In this document: positions 1-5,289 of the stretch, piece after piece
Numbering within the stretch: position 1 is the stretch's first letter
Layout of the letters: every line of letters starts with the position of its first letter
Source: an uncultured Eubacteriales bacterium
GTDB taxonomy: Bacteria; Bacillota; Clostridia; Lachnospirales; Lachnospiraceae
Assembly: GCA_900321525.1 (NCBI GenBank)
Contig: ONWL01000054.1
Location: forward strand, 1-8,094
Reading direction: 5' to 3'
DNA: 8,094 bases
Notes under the pieces: generated by a model
What the model was told of the DNA's origin: nothing
What the model saw: only the letters and a program-made list of their open reading frames with translations
Database searches by the model: none
Program-made: the position numbers and the translations under genes

Positions 1-8
1 AACAGACA

Positions 9-23
9 ATATGTAATGACCTC
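9..23 (+). repeat. Left subterminal inverted repeat of the IS
   Basis: ATATGTAATGACCTC at 9-23 is the exact reverse complement of 1643-1657. Flanking bases (8 and 24) do not extend the pairing. Eight bases of the repeat (GAGGTCAT in the other orientation) recur at 105-112, over the transposase ribosome binding site. Confidence 0.9.
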
Positions 24-27
24 CACA

Positions 28-56
28 TTGTAGGTTCGTGGATTTACCTGTATACT
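28..56 (+). promoter_or_regulatory. Candidate transposase promoter
   Basis: TATACT at 51-56 matches the -10 consensus at five of six positions. TTGTAG at 28-33 lies 17 bp upstream and matches the -35 box only in TTG. The pair sits just inside the left inverted repeat and 60 bp ahead of the transposase start. The weak -35 is consistent with a low basal promoter. Activity is inferred from sequence only. Confidence 0.45.
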
Positions 57-115
57 ATAAGTCGGATCAAGACAAATGGTAGCAGGGATTACCGCATACA
101 AAGGGAGGTCATCAA

Positions 116-1234
116 ATGAATTATAACACAGTTTTCGTAGGAATGGATGTACATAAAGAAAGTTTTACACTTTGTGCGTACACAATCGACGCAGAGAAAG
201 GTTCTCACTTCCAGAGAACAGAAGCTGATTACAAAAATGTTCTGAAGTATCTGGAGTTTCTTCGTACCGTTTACGGAAACGATGCTAACTTCATATGCGG
301 TTATGAGGCTGGTTGCCTGGGTTATACTTTATATCATCAATTAACAGAACATCATGTTAACTGTGTGATACTTGCTCCAACTACGATGCTTGAGCAGCGT
401 AGCAAAAGAAGAATTAAGACTGATCGGCGTGATGCTGAAATCATTGCCAAATGTCTGGCACAGCATAATTACAGTCCGGTTCATATCCCTACAGCAACGG
501 ACGAGGAAACAAAAGAATTCCTCCGTATGAGGGATGATCATAAACTGGCACTGAAAAAGGTCAAGCAGCAGATTCTGGCATTTTGTCTTCGCCACAACTA
601 TCGCTATGATGGAAACAGTCACTGGACAGCAGCACACATCAAATGGCTTAAGTCATTAAATCCGGAGGCGCTTTACAAGGAAATCCTCGACGAATATCTG
701 CTGACCTATACTACCCTTAGCGATAAGCTTGAACGGCTGGATAAACGCATTGAGGAGCTTGCCTCCAAGGATGAATACAGAGAATCGGTTAAGAAACTCT
801 GTTGTTTCATCGGTATCAAGACTCACACCGCATGATCTGTTCTGGTTGAGGTTGGCGATTTTCAACGTTTTGCTTCTGCGCAGAAATTTGCTTCCTACCT
901 GGGACTTGTACCGGGTGAGGATTCCAGCGGTGATGGACAGACAAGACTTGGCATTACCAAAGCCGGAAATCGCCATGTCCGTATGCTCCTTACAGAAGCT
1001 TCCCAATGCTATGCCCGTGGTCAGATAGGATTCAAATCCAAGGAACTGAAATCACGTCAAGCCGGTAATTCGCCACAGGTTATCGCATATGCAGATAAAG
1101 CAAATGAACGCTTAAGACGCCGATACTACAAAATGGTTCTTGGGAAAAGTAAGAAACACAATGTAGCTAAAACAGCGATTGCGCGTGAGCTTGCCTGTTT
1201 CATGTGGGGCATGATGACTGATCATATCGCCTGA
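116..1234 (+). pseudogene. IS110-family transposase interrupted by an in-frame TGA
   Basis: This is a DEDD/serine recombinase-type transposase that would cut and join IS and target DNA with a guide RNA. The ATG at 116 follows GGGAGG at 103-108 with 7 bp spacing. The first 239 codons give the RuvC-like domain, with acidic residues D11 (GMDVHKE), E64 (GYEAG), D103 and D106 (KTDRRDAE), followed by a helical linker. A TGA at 833-835 stops translation, but the same frame continues without a shift: VEVGDFQRF, YLGLVPGEDSSG (S270/S271, near the expected nucleophilic serine) and GNRHVRMLLTEAS, to a TGA at 1232-1234. Restored length is 372 residues, normal for the family. A Leu TTA to TGA change is the simplest cause. 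The truncated product lacks the C-terminal catalytic domain. A sequencing error or readthrough cannot be excluded. Confidence 0.88.
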
Positions 1235-1642
1235 TATGGATATAACACCGTGCTGCCGATATCAAGACCAGGCCGCCGTCGGCGGTGCTACGCAGCCTTG
1301 ACATCATCATCCCGCCGTTATAGGGGGTAATCAAGCAGTCGAAAGGCGGCTTGCGCCGCTTGCGACTGTCCACATACACTAAGCAACAACTGAAGGCATC
1401 CTGAAAGGGCTTCGGCCATTTCAAGGTTCGAGCCATCTACGACGTAACTATGTCGGCACGGGGCAACCCGCGATCCACGCGAACAGACGGTAGGGCTCAC
1501 GGCGGACCATTGACCTGTAGGTAACCAATCCACGTATATCAGAGTGGCCAATGCCGGGAACTGATACTCCGAGGCTCTTTCCGGGTGCCTTCAGACAATT
1601 AAATAAAATTTGTGGTGATTTCTGTTAATTTGTACTTGACAA
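1235..1642 (+). ncRNA. Structured 3' region of the IS, candidate guide (seek/bridge) RNA
   Basis: No credible gene is present here. The stretch is GC-rich and dense in hairpins: 1258-1266 with 1297-1305 enclosing CCGCC/GGCGG (1273-1277, 1281-1285); CAGTCG/CGACTG (1336-1341, 1363-1368) around GCGGC-TTGC-GCCGC; TGAAA/TTTCA (1402-1406, 1419-1423) with a TTCG loop; CGAC/GTCG (1440-1443, 1452-1455) with an 8-nt loop; ATTG-ACC/GGT-CAAT (1509-1529); and CCGGGAA/TTTCCGG (1554-1560, 1578-1584). IS1111-type elements are known to encode their guide RNA downstream of the transposase gene, and the position fits. Exact RNA ends, promoter and guides are not determined. The element might carry extra structured DNA unrelated to the guide. 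Confidence 0.5.
1636..1641 (+). promoter_or_regulatory. Outward-facing -35 box at the IS right end
   Basis: TTGACA is a perfect -35 hexamer just inside the right inverted repeat, pointing outward. No good -10 box lies at 16-18 bp in the present flank; TACGAT at 1662-1667 is the nearest, at 20 bp. In circular intermediates of this family, an outward -35 at the right end joined to a -10 in the left end can form a strong junction promoter for the transposase. It might alternatively contribute weak transcription into the small gene at 1722. Confidence 0.4.
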
Positions 1643-1657
1643 GAGGTCATTACATAT
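1643..1657 (-). repeat. Right subterminal inverted repeat of the IS
   Basis: GAGGTCATTACATAT is the perfect reverse complement of 9-23. It follows directly on TTGACA (1636-1641), a consensus -35 box pointing out of the element, so the right end carries half a promoter. Confidence 0.9.
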
Positions 1658-1721
1658 CAGTTACGATCGGTTTGCAAAATTGAAATGAGTTGTTCAAAGG
1701 AACGACCAGGAAGGAGAAAAA

Positions 1722-1910
1722 ATGAGAAAGAACGAGGAAGAAGGAATGACAGAACAACAATTGGTAGTCAATTTGATTGATGTTTACATGGAGTTGCAAA
1801 GAATCAAGAGGGCAAAAGACAAGGAGAAAGAACTTGAAAATCAGTTGAGAGTGGTTCGGGCAAAGCTTGAAGTGTTTGGAATTCATGCAGAAGATTTGTG
1901 TGCGGATTGA
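1722..1910 (+). CDS. Small charged helical protein, function unknown
   Basis: This 62-residue protein is not recognised. ATG 1722 follows GGAAGGAG with about 5 bp spacing, which supports translation; an internal Met at residue 9 is a weaker alternative start. The sequence is very rich in Glu, Lys, Arg and Gln. A hydrophobic heptad-like pattern from about residue 13 to 52 (LVVNLIDVYMELQRI, then ELENQLRVVRAKLEV) suggests a helical or coiled-coil protein that oligomerises or binds a partner. It has no signal peptide, no membrane segment and no metal-binding Cys motif; its only Cys is near the C-terminus. It stands alone between the insertion sequence and its own terminator at 1941-1982. The IS right end lies only about 65 bp upstream, so the insertion may have separated the gene from its original promoter or operon partners. 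Confidence 0.6.
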   Translation: MRKNEEEGMTEQQLVVNLIDVYMELQRIKRAKDKEKELENQLRVVRAKLEVFGIHAEDLCAD

Positions 1911-1940
1911 AAATGACTATAAAAATATAAGCACAAAAAG

Positions 1941-1982
1941 AAAATTCCTGTAACAGATTCGTTCTGTCACAGGAATTTTTTT
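1941..1982. terminator. Rho-independent terminator, probably bidirectional
   Basis: An 11-bp stem AAAATTCCTGT/ACAGGAATTTT (1941-1951, 1969-1979) continues past one mismatch into ACAGA/TCTGT with a 5-nt loop, and a T run follows on the + strand. On the - strand the same stem is followed by TTTTCTTTTT, so it should also stop transcription coming leftward. It ends the small gene at 1722-1910. Confidence 0.9.
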
Positions 1983-2245
1983 GCACATACAGCAGTTTGG
2001 CAATCTCAGCAAAGTTGATACACAAATCTCCATTCGATGTATCATTACATCGTTGGACATCTGATTTGTCAGAGGTACATACGGCCGTCAGTACAACCTG
2101 TATTTATAATCTTGCGGTAATGCTTCCGGTCTATGATAAAAGAGTAACAAAATGTTACAAAGATATTTGGTAGGATCTTTTATGGAAATGAAGCAAATAT
2201 ATTTTCATAACAGAAAAAATTGATTCCCCACATTTGTCCAACCTA

Positions 2246-2254
2246 TGCTATAAT
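2246..2254 (+). promoter_or_regulatory. Extended -10 promoter upstream of the regulator genes
   Basis: TGCTATAAT is a consensus extended -10 element (TGn plus TATAAT). TTGATT (2220-2225) is too far away (23 bp) to serve as a normal -35, and extended -10 promoters can work without one. Transcription would start near 2261 and leave a leader of about 150 nt before the ATG at 2415. Confidence 0.55.
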
Positions 2255-2307
2255 ACAGAGCGAAAGGAAACTTTGTAACTGTTCAGAGGGTCATGATGCG
2301 TAAAGAT

Positions 2308-2338
2308 TTGAAATGATTATGATTTTTTAAGATAAAAT
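2308..2338 (+). promoter_or_regulatory. Second, weaker promoter candidate for the regulator genes
   Basis: TTGAAA (2308-2313) is followed after 17 bp by GATAAA (2331-2336), or after 19 bp by TAAAAT (2333-2338). It lies about 75 bp ahead of the response regulator start. The region is AT-rich, so chance matches are likely. Confidence 0.3.
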
Positions 2339-2414
2339 ATATATGTAGTAAAAATGAAATATCTCATAACAAGGAATATACAGAAAGAACAAAGGCACCT
2401 GGGGAGGAACGTGC

Positions 2415-3134
2415 ATGCAGTTGAAGATAGCAGTTTGTGATGATGAATATAAGATCCAGTTTATGATGGAAGAGTTTTTGCAAACAATATTAGATGAGTA
2501 TGCCATAGAAGCAGAAGTGGAATGCTATAGCAGTGGCGAGGAATTTTGTAGAAGTTTTGACAAGGGCAAATTTGACTTAATTTTTTTGGACATTGAATAT
2601 GCTGGAATGAATGGAGTAGAGATTGGAAAGTATATTCGGGAGGAAGTTGGAGACGAAAATGTGCAGATTGCATATGTTTCTGGGAAAACAGGATATGCAA
2701 TGGAGTTATTTGAGTACCGACCCATTAATTTTCTGGTGAAGCCCGTGGAGAAGAAAGATATTAGAAGAGTGGTGGATAAATATCTGTTGTTGAATCACCA
2801 GAGGCAGGAGAATTTTCAATACAAGGTTGGAAAAGATGTATTTCAGGTGGCCTTGTCAGATATTCTCTATTTTTCCAGTCGTGGCAGAAAAGTAACCCTT
2901 CATAAAAATAATGAAGAAGCTGAATTTTATGGAACATTAGAACAAATTTATAGCAGTGTAAAGGGCAAACGTTTTTTGTACGTACATAAATCCTATATTA
3001 TCAACTATCACTTTATCAAAAAAATGGAATATGACCAGGTAACTTTGTGCAATGGAGTGAGTATTCCAATCAGCCAGTCAAGAAGAACCGCAATACGAAA
3101 ACAATTTCATGAATTAAAGAAGGAGGAAATCTAA
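2415..3134 (+). CDS. agrA: AgrA-like LytTR response regulator
   Basis: A two-component regulator of 239 residues, usual for the AgrA/ComE type. Residues 1-122 are a receiver domain: acidic pocket D9-D10-E11 (VCDDE), phosphate acceptor D59 in LIFLDIEYAGMNG, and conserved K109 (FLVKP). Residues about 134-232 are a LytTR DNA-binding domain with YKVGKDVFQVALSDILYF and the typical FLYVHKSYIIN segment. Once phosphorylated, it should bind paired 9-bp direct repeats and activate promoters. The start is supported by GGGGAGG (2401-2407), 7 bp before the ATG. The stop codon directly abuts the ATG of the kinase gene. With agrD- and agrB-like genes next door, it most likely controls the peptide and bacteriocin genes downstream; the target promoter is inferred. 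It could instead be annotated as a generic LytTR regulator. Confidence 0.92.
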   Translation: MQLKIAVCDDEYKIQFMMEEFLQTILDEYAIEAEVECYSSGEEFCRSFDKGKFDLIFLDIEYAGMNGVEIGKYIREEVGDENVQIAYVSGKTGYAMELFEYRPINFLVKPVEKKDIRRVVDKYLLLNHQRQENFQYKVGKDVFQVALSDILYFSSRGRKVTLHKNNEEAEFYGTLEQIYSSVKGKRFLYVHKSYIINYHFIKKMEYDQVTLCNGVSIPISQSRRTAIRKQFHELKKEEI

Positions 3135-4412
3135 ATGGATGCAGCTTTGGATATTTGTAATAAACTGACTGTAAATGTATTTGAAATTTATATTATGCTG
3201 CGTTTTTTTGATATCATTTTCAATGGTAAAGTCATTGATAAACGAATGGAAAAAATTGCGTTTTGTGTAAAATTAGTGTTGACCCTGCTGGTAGATTATT
3301 ATGTGCCTTATGTATGGATCAATTTTATGGTCAGTTTGTCTACTATTTTTTTATTGGCCTGTTGTTATCGAGCTACAATGTATAAAAAGATAATGGTGGC
3401 GATTGGTGTCAATCTGATTCTTGCATTATCAGAAACACTTGTTGCGCTTTTAATTGGAAATAAAAACTTTGGGTTGTTTGCAAAGGCTGCAAATGAAAAA
3501 AGCATTGCATTATTTTTGAGCCGTATTGTTTTTTGGATCATTGTGGTTTGTGCGGGACAATGGAACAAAAAGAATAAGGCAATCCGGTTATCCCCCAAAA
3601 TATGGATTTTTCAAAGCATTGTGATTCTCACCACATTAGGGGAACTGCTGATCATCTGCTGGCAGGGGAGTACGAGTAAGATTCTAGAGTCTATGTCTCT
3701 TTTGGGAGCAGAAATCACCATTTATTTGTTAATTTATCTATATGATTGCCTGGCCAATATATTTATAGAGCGAACCCAGGCAGAACTGGTACAGAAAGAA
3801 AAAGAATATTATCATCGTGAAGCGGAACTCATTCAGCAAAATCAGGAGACAACACGACAGTTTCAGCATGATTGGAAAAATCGGATACAGGTGATGAATC
3901 AGCTGGCAGATCAGGAACAATGGGAAGAATTGCGAAAATACCTTTCAGATGTAAGGGAGAAGGCAGCACAGATCCAGATATACAGTAACACTGGGAACAT
4001 TGTGGTGGACAGTGTCATGAACAGTAAGTTGGACATGGCAAAGAAAAAAGAGATTGCGGTGGCTGCATGTATCGTCCTTCCAAAAGACATAGAAATAGAC
4101 GAAGATGATATGGTGGTGATTCTTGGAAATCTGTTGGACAATGCAATAGAAGCAAATGAATATGTACAGGGGGAAAAGCGTATTGAATTGGTGTTGTGTT
4201 ATGAAGACGGGTGTGTGCTGATTCATATTCAGAATACATTTGATCGAACGCTCATTACACGGAAAGGAACCTATTTGACGCGGAAAAAGAATACTTCTAT
4301 GCATGGAATTGGAATAAAGAGCATAAAAGATACAGTGGAAAAATATCATGGAATCACAGAAATGACAATCGATGGAAACCTGTTTACAGCAGATATCATG
4401 ATGTATTTGTAA
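3135..4412 (+). CDS. agrC: AgrC-like GHKL sensor histidine kinase
   Basis: This 425-residue membrane kinase has the architecture of peptide-pheromone receptors. About six or seven hydrophobic segments fill residues 13-210 and would form the sensor. A charged helix (212-240) leads to the phosphoacceptor H245 in RQFQHDWKNR. The ATPase domain is of the GHKL (HATPase_c_5) type: N-box GNLLDNAIEA (331-340, with N332 and N336) and G-box MHGIGIKSIK (389-398). There is no PAS, HAMP or extracytoplasmic sensor domain. GGAGG at 3122-3126, inside the end of the regulator gene, serves the ATG with 8 bp spacing, and zero bases separate it from the upstream stop, so the two genes are co-translated. The probable ligand is the cyclic peptide made from the AgrD-like precursor at 4566, inferred from adjacency. 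A terminator-like hairpin follows the gene. Confidence 0.92.
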   Translation: MDAALDICNKLTVNVFEIYIMLRFFDIIFNGKVIDKRMEKIAFCVKLVLTLLVDYYVPYVWINFMVSLSTIFLLACCYRATMYKKIMVAIGVNLILALSETLVALLIGNKNFGLFAKAANEKSIALFLSRIVFWIIVVCAGQWNKKNKAIRLSPKIWIFQSIVILTTLGELLIICWQGSTSKILESMSLLGAEITIYLLIYLYDCLANIFIERTQAELVQKEKEYYHREAELIQQNQETTRQFQHDWKNRIQVMNQLADQEQWEELRKYLSDVREKAAQIQIYSNTGNIVVDSVMNSKLDMAKKKEIAVAACIVLPKDIEIDEDDMVVILGNLLDNAIEANEYVQGEKRIELVLCYEDGCVLIHIQNTFDRTLITRKGTYLTRKKNTSMHGIGIKSIKDTVEKYHGITEMTIDGNLFTADIMMYL

Positions 4413-4425
4413 TATTTGGAAATAT

Positions 4426-4475
4426 AAGTTTACTTCAAAGCAAAGGAGATGTTTGGGAGTAAACTTTATTTTTTT
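4426..4475 (+). terminator. Terminator between the kinase gene and the peptide operon
   Basis: AAGTTTACT (4426-4434) and AGTAAACTT (4458-4466) form a perfect 9-bp stem, extended inward by CAAA/TTTG (4436-4439, 4452-4455), followed by TATTTTTTT. It starts 14 bp after the kinase stop. It should end most regulator-kinase transcripts, so the peptide and bacteriocin genes would need their own promoter or readthrough. The loop also carries AAGGAG, but no gene begins there. Confidence 0.75.
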
Positions 4476-4502
4476 ACAAAAATCTATATTGTTTTTTACA
4501 TG

Positions 4503-4532
4503 TTGCGGCACACAACAAGAAAATATTATATA
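4503..4532 (+). promoter_or_regulatory. Candidate promoter of the agrD-agrB-bacteriocin operon
   Basis: TTGCGG (4503-4508) and TATATA (4527-4532) are separated by 18 bp; TATTAT (4524-4529) is an alternative -10. The poor -35 and long spacer resemble promoters that need an activator, as AgrA-controlled promoters do. No clear pair of LytTR direct repeats could be picked out by eye upstream. A promoter here is required by the terminator at 4426-4475. TAGTAAAA just downstream (4531-4538) also occurs ahead of the regulator gene (2346-2353). Confidence 0.35.
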
Positions 4533-4565
4533 GTAAAACTACAAACAAGAAAGGAGGAAAAAGCG

Positions 4566-4703
4566 ATGAAGAAAAACTTTGTAGCGGATGTAGTGGCTAA
4601 AGTAGCAAAGAATACTGCAGTGAAGTCTGCAAATTTTACATGTACACTGTATTTTTATCAGCCAAAAGAAACAAAGCAGATTAAGAAGCTTAGAAAGTTC
4701 TAA
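4566..4703 (+). CDS. agrD: AgrD-like cyclic lactone autoinducer peptide precursor
   Basis: This 45-residue precursor fits the clostridial AgrD family. It has an amphipathic, Lys-rich leader (residues 1-22, with VADVVAKVAKNTAVKSA), a core NFTCTLYFY (23-31) and a C-terminal recognition tail starting QPKE (32-35). C26 is the only Cys and should form the thiolactone. The likely ring is C26-F30 (five residues, as in most AIPs) or C26-Y31. The tail is strongly basic (KKLRKF), unlike the acidic tail of staphylococcal AgrD. AAGGAGG at 4551-4557 with 8 bp spacing fixes the ATG at 4566; the frame stays open upstream to 4449, but a start there would lack a leader pattern. The stop overlaps the agrB-like start (TAATG). 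It is expected to act at the membrane with AgrB and to be sensed by the adjacent kinase. Confidence 0.9.
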   Translation: MKKNFVADVVAKVAKNTAVKSANFTCTLYFYQPKETKQIKKLRKF

Positions 4704-5284
4704 TGTTAGGTGTACTTTCAAAGCATATCACACAATGGCTTGTGGAAAAAAAGGTGATAGCAGAAACGGATTGGGAAGTATATGAATATGGGGTGTTTCA
4801 GTTGGTGATGAATCTGGTGGATACACTTACAATTTTGGCACTGGCAATCTATTTTCATGAAATTTGGGCGACGGTCTGTTTTGCGGCTTCATTTGCAGCA
4901 TTGCGAAAATATGCAGGGGGCTATCATGCCCATACTGTGTTGGCATGCTATCTGTTTACCACCACTGTGACACTGTTGACAATTTTGACAATAAAGTATA
5001 CCACGATACCACTTGCTGTAATGCTGGGGGTTTGGGCGGTCGTGGGACTGACCATTGTTTTGTTGGCACCTGTTGAAAACAGAAACAAGCCATTAGACGA
5101 GGTAGAATACATAGTATATCGAAAACGGGCACTGCTTGTATGGCTTGGGGAGTGTGTCCTGTTGGTGGTTTTGGAAATCAGTGGTTTTAGAAAATGCTTT
5201 GAAGGTGTTTTGGCTGGTCAGTGTTGTGTGGCACTGGCAATGTGTTTGGAAATGATTCATGGGAAAAGTAAAAAGGGGGATTAA
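4703..5284 (+). CDS. agrB: AgrB-like peptide-processing membrane protease
   Basis: AgrB proteins are integral membrane cysteine endopeptidases that remove the C-terminal tail of AgrD and form the thiolactone. This protein has 193 residues, the usual size. The family signature RKYAGGYHAHTVLAC is at 68-82, giving catalytic H75 and C82, seven residues apart as in S. aureus AgrB (H77/C84). About five or six hydrophobic segments follow an amphipathic N-terminus (roughly 32-50, 52-66, 79-97, 101-121, 143-160, 165-184), and the C-terminus is basic. The ATG shares its A with the agrD stop codon and has no good ribosome binding site, so translation probably depends on termination-reinitiation from agrD. 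Only 5 bp separate its stop from the bacteriocin gene, whose ribosome binding site lies inside the agrB end. The substrate is almost certainly the 45-residue peptide. Confidence 0.94.
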   Translation: MLGVLSKHITQWLVEKKVIAETDWEVYEYGVFQLVMNLVDTLTILALAIYFHEIWATVCFAASFAALRKYAGGYHAHTVLACYLFTTTVTLLTILTIKYTTIPLAVMLGVWAVVGLTIVLLAPVENRNKPLDEVEYIVYRKRALLVWLGECVLLVVLEISGFRKCFEGVLAGQCCVALAMCLEMIHGKSKKGD

Positions 5285-5289
5285 TTTAA

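Larger units (their letters stand above)
9..1657 (+). mobile_element. IS110-family (IS1111-type) insertion sequence
   Basis: The element is bounded by a perfect 15-bp inverted repeat (9-23 and 1643-1657) and contains one DEDD transposase gene plus a long structured non-coding right part. Subterminal inverted repeats and a 3' non-coding region distinguish the IS1111 group from classical IS110 elements. The true ends should lie a few bases outside the repeats, so the left end may fall at or before the window edge and the right end near 1658-1665. No direct target duplication is visible, as expected for this family. The transposase carries an internal stop, so the copy is probably non-autonomous. 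GC content is visibly higher than in the agr/bacteriocin region. Confidence 0.85.
1983..2414. other. Gene-free stretch upstream of the agr-like operon
   Basis: No ORF with a ribosome binding site was found on either strand. The left half holds short inverted repeats: CGATGTA-TCAT-TACATCG (2035-2052) and TCTGA-TTTG-TCAGA (2060-2073), plus ACGGCCGT, a palindrome (2081-2088). On the - strand an open frame without a convincing start runs from about 2095 into the terminator and may be a decayed gene remnant. The right half (from about 2130) is AT-rich and carries the promoter candidates for the response regulator gene. ACTGTTCAG (2278-2286) resembles one half of an AgrA/LytTR binding repeat, but no partner copy at the usual spacing was seen. 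Confidence 0.6.

Noticed and set aside
983..1234. Separate 83-codon gene downstream of the transposase stop
   Set aside because: It is in the same frame as the transposase and carries its C-terminal motifs; it is the remainder of the interrupted gene, with no ribosome binding site at 983.
1200..1551. Two overlapping - strand open frames (77-78 codons) in the IS 3' region
   Set aside because: They lie across the hairpin-rich part, are rich in Arg/Cys/Ser with no family pattern, lack ribosome binding sites and overlap each other; they are shadows of GC-rich structured DNA.
1235..1642. Group I or group II intron (IStron-like) in the IS 3' region
   Set aside because: I found no group II domain V pattern and no recognisable group I core elements; position after an IS110-type transposase is better explained by its own guide RNA.
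2257..2307. Paired AgrA/LytTR binding site around ACTGTTCAG (2278-2286)
   Set aside because: No second repeat is present 21 bp away on either side; a single 9-mer resembling half a site is expected by chance.
3945..4511. 188-codon - strand open frame opposite the kinase gene
   Set aside because: It is the antisense of a clear GHKL kinase, rich in Cys/His/Phe as expected from reversed AT-rich coding, with no recognisable domain.
4449..4565. N-terminal extension of the AgrD-like frame from an ATG at 4449
   Set aside because: The extension spans the terminator's 3' arm and the promoter candidate, and the ATG at 4566 has a near-perfect ribosome binding site and gives a normal AgrD length.
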